The notes: a model not told the origin generated them from the letters alone. A stretch of 64,000 bases of DNA from Microbacterium sp. SORGH_AS_0888 (GCF_030818905.1 NZ_JAUTAZ010000001.1:2728001-2792000); one strand, 5' to 3'; counted from the stretch's first letter, positions 44,239 through 53,164 are shown. A program made the numbers and translations.

Positions 44239-45402
44239 ATGACCGACAGTCCCCATCCCTTCGACCTCCGCACCCGTGCTCGGCTCGACCGGGCCAGCAG
44301 CCGCAAGTGGAGCCTGCACCCCGGCGCCATCGGTGCGTGGGTGGCGGAGATGGACTTCGGCACCGCGCCGCCGATCGCCGAGGCATTGCAGCGCGCCGTC
44401 GCCGACGAGGTGCTCGGCTACCTCTCCCCACCGCTCGCCGCAGAGCTCGGCGAGGCCACGGCGGAATGGATGGCGCGCGAGTACGGCTGGCGGATCGATC
44501 CGGAGCGCGTGCATCCCGTATCCGATGTCATGGCGGCGCTCGGCGTCGCGGTGACCGAGTACGCCCCGCCCGGCTCCGCCGTCATCGTGCCCACCCCCGC
44601 CTACATGCCGTTCCTCACGTATCTGCCGACCCTCGGGCATCCCGTGATCGAGGTTCCCGGGATCGAGGTCGACGGACGCTGGCACCACGACCTCGAGGCG
44701 ATCGACCGAGCGTTCGCGGCGGGCGCGCGCACGCTCATCGTCTGCAACCCGCACAACCCGACCGGCACCGTGCTGCCCCGCGAGGAGCTGCTCGCGCTCG
44801 CCGAGATCGTCACGCGGCACGGCGGCCGGGTGTTCGCCGACGAGATCCACGCGCCGCTGCGCTACGACGGCCGTGTCCACATCCCCTACGCCTCCCTGAA
44901 CGACGCGACGGCCGCCCACACGATCACCGGGACCAGCGCCTCGAAGGCCTGGAACATCGCCGGCCTCAAGACGGCGCAGCTGATCACCTCGAACGACGCC
45001 GACCAGGAGGTCTACCGCCGCTTCGGCTTCGCCGTGCAGCACGGTGCCGCGACCCTCGGGGTCGTCGCCTCCACCGCCGCGTACCGGGAGGGCAAGCCCT
45101 GGCTCGACGGGGTCGTCCGCTACCTGGATGCGGTGCGCCACGACCTCGCCGGCCTCGTCGCGGATCACCTCCCCGGGGCGGCGTACGCCGTTCCCGACGC
45201 GACCTACATCGGCTGGATCGATACCGCGGCGCTCGACATCCCCGGCTCGCCGGCCGCGTTCTTCCGCGAGCATGCGGGGGTGGTGCTCACCGACGGCGCG
45301 CTCCTCGGCCGCGGGTACGAGCGCTTCGTGCGGGTCGTGTTCGCGACACCGCGCCCGATCCTCGCCGAGGCCCTCGCCGCGATGGGCGCGGCGCTGCGGT
45401 AG
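44239..45402 (+). CDS. MalY/PatB-type PLP C-S lyase (cystathionine beta-lyase)
   Basis: A 387-residue fold-type-I PLP enzyme. The PLP Lys is in GTSASKAWNIAGLKTAQL near residue 236. WVAEMDFGTAPPIAEAL near 34 and CNPHNPTGTVLPREEL near 170 are the MalY/PatB hallmarks, as is RYDGRVHIPYASL. It beta-eliminates sulfur from cystathionine or S-conjugates. Such a lyase among sulfur oxygenases fits release of thiol from cysteine conjugates. TAGGCT lies nine bases before the ATG. It ends the rightward half of the island. Confidence 0.9.
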   Translation: MTDSPHPFDLRTRARLDRASSRKWSLHPGAIGAWVAEMDFGTAPPIAEALQRAVADEVLGYLSPPLAAELGEATAEWMAREYGWRIDPERVHPVSDVMAALGVAVTEYAPPGSAVIVPTPAYMPFLTYLPTLGHPVIEVPGIEVDGRWHHDLEAIDRAFAAGARTLIVCNPHNPTGTVLPREELLALAEIVTRHGGRVFADEIHAPLRYDGRVHIPYASLNDATAAHTITGTSASKAWNIAGLKTAQLITSNDADQEVYRRFGFAVQHGAATLGVVASTAAYREGKPWLDGVVRYLDAVRHDLAGLVADHLPGAAYAVPDATYIGWIDTAALDIPGSPAAFFREHAGVVLTDGALLGRGYERFVRVVFATPRPILAEALAAMGAALR

Positions 45403-45416
45403 TCGTCGGCTCGCCC

Positions 45417-45603
45417 TGTCCCACTTTGCACCGTCGCATGTCCCACTTTGCACCGCTTGCACGGCGTGCGAGCGGTCGAAACTGGGACATGCAAGGGCTG
45501 CATCCCCTTGTGTGTCCCACTTTCGACCGCTTGGTGGGGGTGGGAGCGGTCGGAACTGGGACATGCAAGAGCGGTCGGAACTGGGACATGCGGGATGGGA
45601 CAG
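45417..45603. repeat. TGTCCCACTTT palindrome cluster 1
   Basis: About seven units in both orientations: TGTCCCACTTTGCACCG, GTGTCCCACTTTCGACCGCT and, inverted, AGCGGTCGAAACTGGGACATG and AGCGGTCGGAACTGGGACATG (twice). The units fold into long hairpins. Together with cluster 2 at 49030-49153 it brackets the leftward NtaA-like/MetY operon. The gap 45403-45643 holds only this cluster and a short remainder. Confidence 0.8.
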
Positions 45604-45643
45604 GCAAGGGAGGGGTCACTGCGATACGCAGAACCCGGCCTCC

Positions 45644-46904
45644 TCAGCCCCGCAGACGCCCGCGGAGCGTCGGCGCCTCGTACTCGTGACGGAACAGCCC
45701 GCGCGCCCGGAGCAGCGGCAGCACCTCGTCGACGAGGGTCGTCAGCCCGTCGGGGAGCACATCCGGCATGAGGTTGAAGCCGTCGGCGGCGCCGGCCAGG
45801 AACCACTCGGACAGGGTGTCGGCGACGCGCTCCGGTGTGCCGACGATGATCGGATGCCCGTACCCGCCGTAGGCGCGCAGCAGCTCCCGCACCGTCAGGC
45901 CCCGCTCCCGCGCGAACCGCACGGTGGTCGCGCGGAAGGACAGGCTTGCCGGGAAGTTCACCGGATCGGCCGGCACCTCGCCGATCTCGGCCGGCAGCGG
46001 CGCGTCGAGGTCGAGCGTTCCGACGTCGACCCCGAGGATGCCGCTGAGCCGGTCCTGCGTGTAGCCGACAGGGCCGCGGGCCTCCCAGGCGTCGAACGCG
46101 TCGATCGCCTCCCGCTCGGTCGCGGCGATGACCAGCGCGAACCCGGGGAGGATCGACACGTCGCTGGGACGGCGTCCCGCGCGCACCGCATGCTCCTTCA
46201 CGACGCGGTAGTGCTCGAGCGCCGCGTCCAGGGTCATCTCGGCCGTGAACACCGCGTCGGCGCGTTCCCCGGCCAGCCGCCGTCCCTCCGCGGAGCCCCC
46301 GGCCTGCACGATCGCGGGCCGGCCCTGCGGCGACGTGCCCGCCTCGGTCCAGAGCCGCTCGACCGTGGCGACGACCTCATGCGCCCGGCGATACCGGGAG
46401 TCGCGGTCGAGGTCGTCGGTGATCCCGAAGTTCGCGCCCACCGCCGGGGACGCGGTCGTCACGACGTTCCAGCCCGCACGGCCCGCGCTCAGCCGGTCGA
46501 GCGTCAGCACGCGCGCCGCGAGCTCGGCCCGGGTCGTTGTAGGTCGAGGAGAGCGTGCCGACCAGCCCCAGTCTCTCCGTGCGGGCCGCGATCGCCGCGA
46601 GCAGCACCGTCGGCTCCAACGCCCCCGAAGGGCGGCCGCCGGGATCGGCGAGCCATGGCTGATCGGCCAGGAACAGGGCGTCCAGACCGCCGCGCTCGGC
46701 CTCCTGCGCGACCCGCACCCAGTGCTCGCGGTCGATGAACGCGGTCGGCTCCAGGCTCGGATGCTGCCACGCCGCCGGTCGCTGTCCGACACCCAGCACG
46801 TTCAGGCCGAGCACCATCTGTCGTCGGGCGCCCGATGGGCGCCGATCGACGAGGTCGCCGCGGACCGCGGTCGTGTTGGGCCCGGAGGCCGCCGCCGTCA
46901 CCAT
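45644..46904 (-). pseudogene. NtaA/SnaA-type FMN monooxygenase, broken by one +1 frameshift
   Basis: An LLM flavin monooxygenase of the nitrilotriacetate/dibenzothiophene sulfone family. The N-terminal frame has MVLGLNVLGVGQRPAAWQHPSLEPTAFID and ARTERLGLVGTLSSTYNDP; the C-terminal frame has AELAARVLTLDRLSAGRAGWNVVTT, RRAHEVVATVERLWTEAG, GRPAIVQAGGSAEGRRLA and ends GLFRHEYEAPTLRGRLRG. Dropping one base from the GGCCCGGG run near 46528-46533 joins STYNDP to AELAARV, as in intact homologues. ATG at 46904 overlaps the previous stop. The gene would be a normal ~420-residue enzyme if the indel is an artefact. Confidence 0.82.
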
Positions 46905-47671
46905 CCCTCCACCGCCGGCACCGACGCGGGCGTGTCGAGCGACACCGGGGGAGCGCCCAGCCCGAGGCGGCGGCGGAGCCCGCCCGCCGAGCGGGCCGGC
47001 ACCGCGGCGAGCACATCGAGATCGGGCGGGACATCCACCAGCACCCCCGCGGGTCGAACCGCCAGCGCGGCCGGCAGGCCCGCGGCATCCGATTCGAGGA
47101 TCGTGACCGCCCCCTTTGGCGCCGGGACGCCGGGCGGGACGACGACGGCATCCGCGGCGCGGGCCCCGTCCGGCCGCGCCGGGTCGAACCGCTGCAGCAC
47201 GACGGGCGGATCGTTCTGGTCGACGGGGATCTGCAGCGGGCCCGCCACCGCGTGCGCGCCGCCGCGGTCGACCCTGCGGATGCGGCTCGCGTCGACGAAC
47301 CGACCCGTCTCACGGTCACCCAGGATGCTGTCGCGCGGCCACGACTGCCACAGCAGATGCAGCGAGACGACCGCATCCGTGTCTCCCGCGGGCAGCAGCA
47401 CGCCGCACGCACGGTCCGAGAGCGCGTGCAGTGACGCGACTCGCCGGGCCAGGTTGTAGACGAAGTCGTGGCCGAACGACGCCTCGATCACGACGTCGAG
47501 GTCGGGATGCCGCGCGCCGAGGTATGCGGACGCGGTGCTCGGGTCGGTGTCGTCCGCGTGCGCCAGGACGACGGCATCCACCCGCCCGCTCCCGGCCAGC
47601 GCGCGGAGGCGTTCCCGGCCGCCGTCGGTGAGGACGTCGGCCGCGGGCACCCGGATCAGCAGAGCGGTCAC
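46898..47671 (-). CDS. Degenerate or divergent NtaA-like LLM protein
   Basis: A 257-residue protein that resembles a shortened NtaA-type flavin monooxygenase. DFVYNLARRVASLHALSDRACGVLL aligns by eye to the family YNLARRLATLDHLSGGRAGWNVV strand, and LWQSWPRDSILGDRETGRFVDASRIRRVDRGG plus AGPLQIPVDQNDPPVVLQ match the central NtaA region. The signature glycines and catalytic residues have changed and the C-terminal barrel is short, so activity is doubtful; it may be a partner or a decayed copy. GTG at 47671 overlaps the MetY stop (GTGA) and its stop overlaps the next start. Confidence 0.6.
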   Translation of the reverse strand: MTALLIRVPAADVLTDGGRERLRALAGSGRVDAVVLAHADDTDPSTASAYLGARHPDLDVVIEASFGHDFVYNLARRVASLHALSDRACGVLLPAGDTDAVVSLHLLWQSWPRDSILGDRETGRFVDASRIRRVDRGGAHAVAGPLQIPVDQNDPPVVLQRFDPARPDGARAADAVVVPPGVPAPKGAVTILESDAAGLPAALAVRPAGVLVDVPPDLDVLAAVPARSAGGLRRRLGLGAPPVSLDTPASVPAVEGW

Positions 47672-48996
47672 GCCGAGTCCGTCGGCACGCGGTCGAGGGC
47701 CTGCCGCAGGTCGGCGATCAGGTCGTCGACGGTCTCCAGCCCGATCGACAGCCGCAGCAGCCCGGGGTGGATCCCGAGCCGCTCACGCAGCGCGGGGGTG
47801 AAGTGGAGGTGCGTCGTCGTGGCCGCGTGCAGCACCATCGAGCGCACGTCGCCGATGTTGGTCATGCGCGAGAACACCCGCAGGCCGTCGTGGACCGCCC
47901 GCGCGCCTTCGACGCCGCCACGGATCGTCACCGCGAACACCGACCCGGGACGTCCCCCGTACAGCCGCGTCGCCAGGTCGTGGTCCGGGTGGCCCGGCAG
48001 CCCGGAGTAGTCGACCGACTCGACCTCGGGCTGGGCGGCGAGCCATTCGGCGATGGTGCGCGCGCTGTCGAGGTGCCGTTCCATGCGCAGGGAGAGGGTC
48101 TCGATGCCCTGCTGCAGCAGGAACGAGTTCAGCGGCGAGAGGGCGGGTCCGGTGTTGTTGACCACGGCGAGCCGGGCCGCCTGCTCGAACGCTCGTTCGT
48201 TGCCGTACTGCTCGACGAACGACGGCTCGCCGCTCGCGGGACGTCCGGCGATGAGCCCGTAGCGGTGCGGGGAGCCCGCCCAGTCGAACGTGCCGCCGTC
48301 GACGATCGCGCCGGCGATGACGGCGCCGTGCCCCGCGAGGAACTTCGTCGCCGAGTGGACCACGACGTGGGCGCCCTGCTCGATCGGGCGCGACAGGTAG
48401 GGCGTCGCGACCGTGTTGTCGACGATCACGGGCACCCCGGCCTCGCGGGCGATCTCGGCCACGGCGGCGATATCGACCACGTCGTTGCGCGGGTTGGGGA
48501 TCGTCTCGGTGAAGATCGCCTTGGTCTCCGGGCGGATCAGACGCCGCCACTCGGATGCGTCGCGCCAGTCCCACACGTAGCCGACCTCGATCCCGGACCG
48601 CGCCAGAACGCCGTCGAAGAGGATGCGGGTGCCGCTGTAGATGCTCGCGGTCGACAGGAAGTGGTCGCCCGCCTCCAGCACGGTCTGCAGCGCCGAGGTG
48701 ATCGCGGCGGCGCCGGAGCCGACGACGACCGCGCCCGTCCCGCCCTCCAGCGAGGCGATGCGCCGCTCGGCGACGGCGCCGGTCGGATTGAGGCTGCGGG
48801 AGTAGACCAGGCCGTCGGCGTCGTGCGCGAACCGGGCGCGACCCTCCTCGAGGGATCCGAAGCGGAACCCGTTGCCCAGGTACACCGGGGTGATGCGGGC
48901 GTCGTGCCCGTTGGGCTCCTCGCCGGCGTGCACCTGGCGGGTGTCGAACCCGTAGCCGGACCAGTCGTACTCGGGTTCCGCGGCATCCCCGCTCAT
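47668..48996 (-). CDS. metY: O-acetylhomoserine sulfhydrylase (MetY-type)
   Basis: A 442-residue PLP enzyme that makes homocysteine from O-acetylhomoserine and sulfide, the last step of inorganic sulfur entry into methionine. The PLP Lys lies in VVVHSATKFLAGHGAVIAG near residue 217; TIYSGT-like TASIYSGTRILFDGV and ETIPNPRNDVVDI are as expected. SRMTNIGDVRSMVLHAATTTH near the C-terminus is the MetY-specific loop. ATG at 48996 follows GAAGGGATGTCGC. It heads a leftward operon with two NtaA-like genes, linking released sulfur to methionine synthesis. Confidence 0.92.
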   Translation of the reverse strand: MSGDAAEPEYDWSGYGFDTRQVHAGEEPNGHDARITPVYLGNGFRFGSLEEGRARFAHDADGLVYSRSLNPTGAVAERRIASLEGGTGAVVVGSGAAAITSALQTVLEAGDHFLSTASIYSGTRILFDGVLARSGIEVGYVWDWRDASEWRRLIRPETKAIFTETIPNPRNDVVDIAAVAEIAREAGVPVIVDNTVATPYLSRPIEQGAHVVVHSATKFLAGHGAVIAGAIVDGGTFDWAGSPHRYGLIAGRPASGEPSFVEQYGNERAFEQAARLAVVNNTGPALSPLNSFLLQQGIETLSLRMERHLDSARTIAEWLAAQPEVESVDYSGLPGHPDHDLATRLYGGRPGSVFAVTIRGGVEGARAVHDGLRVFSRMTNIGDVRSMVLHAATTTHLHFTPALRERLGIHPGLLRLSIGLETVDDLIADLRQALDRVPTDSA

Positions 48997-49029
48997 GCGA
49001 CATCCCTTCGCCCACCGTGTCGCTGTGGT

Positions 49030-49153
49030 GCATGTCCTCTTTGTGCATGTCCCACTTGCGCATGTCCCCTCTGTGCGTGTCCCACTTTGCGACGCTCGTT
49101 CGGCGTGCGAGCGGCGCAAAGTGGGACATGCCCCGGTCGAAAGTGGGACATGC
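49030..49153. repeat. TGTCCCACTTT palindrome cluster 2
   Basis: Units CATGTCCTCTTTGTG, ATGTCCCACTTGCG, ATGTCCCCTCTGTG and GTGTCCCACTTTGCGACGCT, then inverted AGCGGCGCAAAGTGGGACATG and TCGAAAGTGGGACATGC. A strong hairpin of about 20-bp arms forms across 49079-49130. It borders the ATP-grasp stop. Confidence 0.8.
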
Positions 49154-50107
49154 TCAGGCGACCAGGGTCTCTGCGCGAACCGCGGACAGCCGGGCGCCGA
49201 GGTAGCGGGCCACGGCCACGGCGGCGGACGGTCCGCCATCGCCCTCCACCGCGGGGTTGTAGTTCGTGTTGGTGTTGATGTCGTACGGCACGGTTCGCCC
49301 GTCGGCGGTCTCGATGAACTCGACTCCGGCGACATCCACCTCGTGCGCGCGCAGGAACCGGCCGAGGGCGGCGATCAGCGGATGGCTCGCCGTGATCTCC
49401 GGACGGCGGGCGAAGGCGGGCGGGGCGTCCGGGATCTCGCACGCCTCCGCGGGACACAGCTCGAAGCTGCCCGCTGTGGTGTCCACGCGCACGGCGTACA
49501 CGAGCTCGCCGCCGACGAACTCCGCCCGCGTCACGAAGGGCGCCGCGGCGGAGAGGTACTCCTGCAACAGCAGGATGCCGTCGGCCGGCGCCTCGAACTC
49601 CGCCGAGGCCAGGTGCCGGTCGAACTCCTCGTAGGAGTCGAACCGTCGCACCCCCAGCCCCTTGCCGCCCTGGTTGTGCTTGGTGATGAACGGCAGCGGC
49701 AGCTCACGCGCGCGATCCGACGCCTCGTTCACGCCGAACACGGCGATCGTGCGGGGCACGTCGAAGCCGGCGCGGCGCAGCGCGACGTACTGGGCGGCCT
49801 TGCTGACCTCCAGCTCCACGACGGCGCTGCCGTTGACGACGGGCCGGCCCGCCGCCTCGGCCCATCGCAGCACCGCGCGCGCCTGCTCCTTGGCGCCGGG
49901 CACACCGCGGGTGTGCGACGACGCGCTCAGCCTCGACCAGAAGACGCCCTCCGGCGGCTCGGCGGCGAGATCCAGCGTCCCGTCGCCGAGGGGCCAGACC
50001 TGGAACGGCACACCTTCGGCGCCCAGTGCCGCGGTCAGCGGGGGGAGCCAGTCGGGGTTGTCGTGCAGGATGTGCACCGCAGGCGCGTCCGCCCGTTCGT
50101 CAGCCAT
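49154..50107 (-). CDS. ATP-grasp ligase (RimK/D-Ala-D-Ala ligase-like)
   Basis: A 317-residue ATP-grasp enzyme that probably forms an amide bond through an acyl-phosphate. The P-loop-like FITKHNQGGKGLGVRRFDS near residue 145 and the metal-binding end VEFIETADGRTVPYDINTNTNYNPAVEG near 275 are diagnostic. VYAVRVDTTAGSFELCPAEACEI lies between. The substrate is unknown; similar genes lie near sulfur or peptide metabolism. ATG at 50107 is leaderless (TAGCGT six bases upstream); a GTG two codons earlier is the alternative. The next 400 bases hold only repeats. Confidence 0.82.
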   Translation of the reverse strand: MADERADAPAVHILHDNPDWLPPLTAALGAEGVPFQVWPLGDGTLDLAAEPPEGVFWSRLSASSHTRGVPGAKEQARAVLRWAEAAGRPVVNGSAVVELEVSKAAQYVALRRAGFDVPRTIAVFGVNEASDRARELPLPFITKHNQGGKGLGVRRFDSYEEFDRHLASAEFEAPADGILLLQEYLSAAAPFVTRAEFVGGELVYAVRVDTTAGSFELCPAEACEIPDAPPAFARRPEITASHPLIAALGRFLRAHEVDVAGVEFIETADGRTVPYDINTNTNYNPAVEGDGGPSAAVAVARYLGARLSAVRAETLVA

Positions 50108-50186
50108 GTGCACACGCTAGGACCGCGGCGGCCCGCCGTGCGCGCCGAGCGTCAAGACCCGTAATGTGCCGCGGCATGCGGTGTGG

Positions 50187-50255
50187 ATGTCGCACAGTCG
50201 CGCGGACGTCGCACGATTCGGATGGGATGCCGAGACGTCCGTGCGATCTTGCGAC
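50187..50255. repeat. GTCGCA palindromic repeat, copy 2
   Basis: GATGTCGCACAGTCGCGCGGACGTCGCAC on the left mirrors GAGACGTCCGTGCGATCTTGCGAC on the right with a short centre. It sits 27 bases left of the second 182-bp repeat, as copy 1 sits about 30 bases right of the first. Confidence 0.7.
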
Positions 50256-50281
50256 GGCGCGGCGTCGGTTTGGTGCCGGCA

Positions 50282-50473
50282 TGGTGAAGGGCCGGTCGGA
50301 GAGGCTTCCGGCCGGCCCTTGTCCCTTGCGCCAAGAGTGTCCTGCAATCACATGCCGGTAGCTGCCACAGCAAAACAGTTACCGTGCGAGCACTCTATAA
50401 CGGTCAGGTAACGGCCCACAAGGCTTCACCGTTACCTTTTCGTGATTCTCATGCGATCCATAGCTCGCTCCTG
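50282..50473. repeat. 182-bp dispersed repeat, copy B (core 50282-50463)
   Basis: Same length as the other copies, three mismatches to copy A and two to copy C. One mismatch removes a pair at the base of hairpin 2's loop (TTCACC for TTCGCC). The right extension CTCGCTCCTG is shared with copy A. The 50108-50507 gap between the ATP-grasp and DszC-like genes holds this repeat and the palindrome at 50187-50255; nothing else is visible. Confidence 0.85.
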
Positions 50474-50507
50474 GGAACGCGGCGCTCAGGGTCCCCGGAG
50501 CGTGAGA

Positions 50508-51740
50508 TCAGCCGGCGGGCTTGTCGCCGACATCCTTCCCGACCGCGAACGTCTCGGGCTCGGCGCCGTTGAGATCGTGGTCGCCCAGCAGACGCGCCTT
50601 GAAGGGGTACGGGTTGTGGGACGCCACGGCGCGGGCGTTGCGCCAGTGGCGATCGAGGCCCAGCTCGACATCCAGCGACGACGCCCCGAGCACGTCGAGC
50701 AGGTGCGAGGTCGCATCCAGCACCTGCTCCGAGATCGTCACCTGCGCGGACGAGACCGCCAGCTCCGCGTCGACGAAGCCGGCGTCCACCTCCTCCGGCG
50801 TCGCCGACGGGTCGAACCACCGGGTCCAGGCCTGCTCGAGCTCCCGGCCCGCGCCGTCCAGGATCCAGCGCGCGGCGTCGGCCACCGCGCGCACCCGGCC
50901 CACCTGCTCCTGCACGACCGCATCGTGGCGGGGCAGCTCGCCCGTGCCGGTGAAGTACACGCGCGTCTTGGCGCGGAGGATGCCGGTGAGCTCGCGCCGT
51001 GCGGCCTCCGCGATCCCCGCGAGCGTCGCCAGGAGCACGGCCTGGTGCAGACCCGAGCCGCCCCGTCGGGGACCGGAGGTCGGGAAGCGCCGCACCTCGC
51101 TCTCGGCCACCACGACGTCCTCGAACACGGAGCTGCCGGTCGCGGTGAGCCGCTGCCCGAAGCCGTTCCAGTCGTCGACGATCGTGACGCCCGCCCGGTC
51201 GATCGGCACGACGGGCGCCACGGGGACGCCGGCCTCGTCGACCGCACCCACCGGCAGCCACTGCGCGTAGGCGTTGCCGGTGCCGTAGATCTTGCGGCCG
51301 TTGAGGCGGTAGCCGCCCTCCGGATGTGCCGTCAGCACGGTCGAGACCTGCCCGAGGGCCGAGCCGCGGGGCTCGGTCGTCGCGCTGCCGAACAGGTCGC
51401 CCGCCGCGACACGCTCGAGCCAGACGCGGTTCTCGGGGTCGTCGGCATCGTGCAGCAGCAGCTCCACCTGGTAGAAGTGCTGCCGAAGCGCCTGTGGCAG
51501 GTTCGAGTCGGCCGCCGCGAGCTCGCGCAGCACCAGGAGCAGCTGCCGCAGGCTCGCGCCGTGGCCGCCCAGCTCGACCGGCACACGGAGCGCGCCGAGA
51601 CCCGCGGCGCGCAGCTGTGCGACCTCGTCGTGCGGCAGTGAGCGGCTCCGCTCCCGCGCGGCGGCGCCCTCGGCGATCCGGGCGAACAGCGGGGCGAAGC
51701 GGGCGATCAGCTCGTCATCGACGGGGTGGGGTCGGGTCAT
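50508..51740 (-). CDS. Acyl-CoA dehydrogenase-fold flavin monooxygenase 2 (DszC/SfnC-like)
   Basis: A 410-residue relative of the protein at 29643. ELGGHGASLRQLLLVLRELAAADSNLPQALRQHFY near residue 57, RKIYGTGNAYAQWLPVGAVDEAG near 148 and DDWNGFGQRLTATGSSVFEDVVV near 188 match sulfur-acquisition members of the fold, such as DszC and SfnC. The C-terminus SHNPYPFKARLLGDHDLNG replaces the true dehydrogenase active site. It overlaps the DszA/NtaA-like gene upstream (ATGA), reproducing the DszC plus DszA pairing of sulfur-specific desulfurisation. No DszB is present. Confidence 0.83.
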   Translation of the reverse strand: MTRPHPVDDELIARFAPLFARIAEGAAARERSRSLPHDEVAQLRAAGLGALRVPVELGGHGASLRQLLLVLRELAAADSNLPQALRQHFYQVELLLHDADDPENRVWLERVAAGDLFGSATTEPRGSALGQVSTVLTAHPEGGYRLNGRKIYGTGNAYAQWLPVGAVDEAGVPVAPVVPIDRAGVTIVDDWNGFGQRLTATGSSVFEDVVVAESEVRRFPTSGPRRGGSGLHQAVLLATLAGIAEAARRELTGILRAKTRVYFTGTGELPRHDAVVQEQVGRVRAVADAARWILDGAGRELEQAWTRWFDPSATPEEVDAGFVDAELAVSSAQVTISEQVLDATSHLLDVLGASSLDVELGLDRHWRNARAVASHNPYPFKARLLGDHDLNGAEPETFAVGKDVGDKPAG

Positions 51741-53164
51741 CGTGGGTCCTGTTCGTCGGGTTCGGCGTCGGAGTGGTCGAGGGCGGATGCCGCGGCCCGC
51801 TGCGCGGCGAGCTCGGCGCGGATGCGGCGGGCCGGGTGCCGTTCGGGCAGGAAGGGTCCCGAGCCGGTGGCCTTCTCGCGGATCGTGCCGGGGGAGTAGT
51901 CGCGCTGCATCGTGCCGCGCTCGACGAGCACGGGGCGCACCTGCTCGACGAAGTCGGCGAAGGAGCCGGGCGAGACGAGGTACTGCAGGTTGAGCCCGTC
52001 GATGCCGGCCTCCTGCCAGGCGTCGATCTCGTCCGCGACCTGCTCGGGCGTCCCGACGACGTGGCGGTTCGCGGCCCAGCGCAGGAGCGCCTCGAAGTCC
52101 CAGCCGGTGTCGGGGGCGCCCCGGAGCACCTGCCGGGTGAGCGCGGAGCCCTCGCCCGAGTTCAGCAGCTCGGCGACCGTGGTCCGCAGCGGGTAGCGGC
52201 TGAGGTCCTCCTGCCAGAAGGCGCTGAGCTTGGCCAGGATCGACTCGATCGACTGCGTCTCCTGCAGTTCGCGGTCGAGCCGGTGCGCCTCCGCCTCGGT
52301 GCTGCCGACGACGACACCGAGCCCGCCGAAGATCTTGACGTCCTCGGGTGCGCGGCCGTGGGCCACGGCGGCCGCGCGCAGGTCCCGCACGTTCTCGGGT
52401 GCGCTCTCGCGTCCGCCCGAGGTGAACAGCACCTCCGCGTGCTTTCCGGCGAACGCGATGCCGGTGCCGGATGCGGCGGCGTTGAACAGGAACGGTGTGC
52501 GCTGCGGGCTCGGCTCGGTCAGGTGGGGCCCCGGCACCGTGTAGTAGGGACCGACGTGATCGATCGTGTGCACCTTGGAGGGGTCGGTGTAGATGCCGCG
52601 CTCACGGTCGGCGACGACCGCGTCATCCTCCCAGCTCGCCTCCCACAGCTTGTAGACCGCGGTGACGTAGTCCTCGGCGCGGCCGTACCGCTCCTCGTGG
52701 CTCGGCAGTCCCGCGTGCCCGAGGTTCCGCCCGGCGCCGGGCAGGAAGCTGGTCACGATGTTCCAGGCGATGCGGCCGCCGCTCAGGTGATCCAGCGTGG
52801 AGAGCTTGCGGGCGAACGTGTACGGCGGCTCCTGCAGGATGTTCTCGGTCAGGACGAACCCGAGCTGCGTGGTCTCGTGCGCGAGGATCGGGATCAGCAC
52901 AGCCGGATCGTTCACCGGTGTCTGCATGCCGCTGGCGATCGCGGTGTCCCTCGACCCGCGGTAGATGTCGTAGGGCGCGAGGACGTCCGCGAAGAAGAGG
53001 AAGTCGAACCGCCCGCGCTCGAGCAGCCGCGCGAGATCGACCCAGTACGCCGCCGAGTTCAGCTCCGGCTGGCGGCTGTCGGCGCGGCGCCACCCGCCAT
53101 GGTCGTGGTGCGAGAGCACGAACTCGTTGAAGGCGCTGAACAGCAGGGGGCGGCGGGATGTCAT
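51737..53164 (-). CDS. NtaA/DszA-type FMN monooxygenase
   Basis: A 475-residue LLM flavin monooxygenase. The barrel begins LLFSAFNEFVLSHHDHGGWR; RFDFLFFADVLAPYDIYRGS, RKLSTLDHLSGGRIAWNIVTSFLPG and VYKLWEASWEDDAVVADRERG follow in NtaA order, and GTPEQVADEIDAWQEAGIDGLNLQYL ends it. Family members open sulfones or N-alkyl acids with FMNH2 and O2. Start ATG at 53164 follows GGAGACCCG and overlaps the stop of a 17-codon leader peptide. It is cotranslated with the DszC-like gene. Confidence 0.88.
   Translation of the reverse strand: MTSRRPLLFSAFNEFVLSHHDHGGWRRADSRQPELNSAAYWVDLARLLERGRFDFLFFADVLAPYDIYRGSRDTAIASGMQTPVNDPAVLIPILAHETTQLGFVLTENILQEPPYTFARKLSTLDHLSGGRIAWNIVTSFLPGAGRNLGHAGLPSHEERYGRAEDYVTAVYKLWEASWEDDAVVADRERGIYTDPSKVHTIDHVGPYYTVPGPHLTEPSPQRTPFLFNAAASGTGIAFAGKHAEVLFTSGGRESAPENVRDLRAAAVAHGRAPEDVKIFGGLGVVVGSTEAEAHRLDRELQETQSIESILAKLSAFWQEDLSRYPLRTTVAELLNSGEGSALTRQVLRGAPDTGWDFEALLRWAANRHVVGTPEQVADEIDAWQEAGIDGLNLQYLVSPGSFADFVEQVRPVLVERGTMQRDYSPGTIREKATGSGPFLPERHPARRIRAELAAQRAAASALDHSDAEPDEQDPR

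Noticed and set aside
45417..45603. CRISPR or tandem array in the TGTCCCACTTT cluster
   Set aside because: Units occur in both orientations with irregular spacing and form palindromes; no spacers or cas genes.
50508..53164. A complete DszABC desulfurisation operon
   Set aside because: Only DszA- and DszC-like genes are present; there is no DszB (sulfinase), and specificity for dibenzothiophene cannot be claimed.
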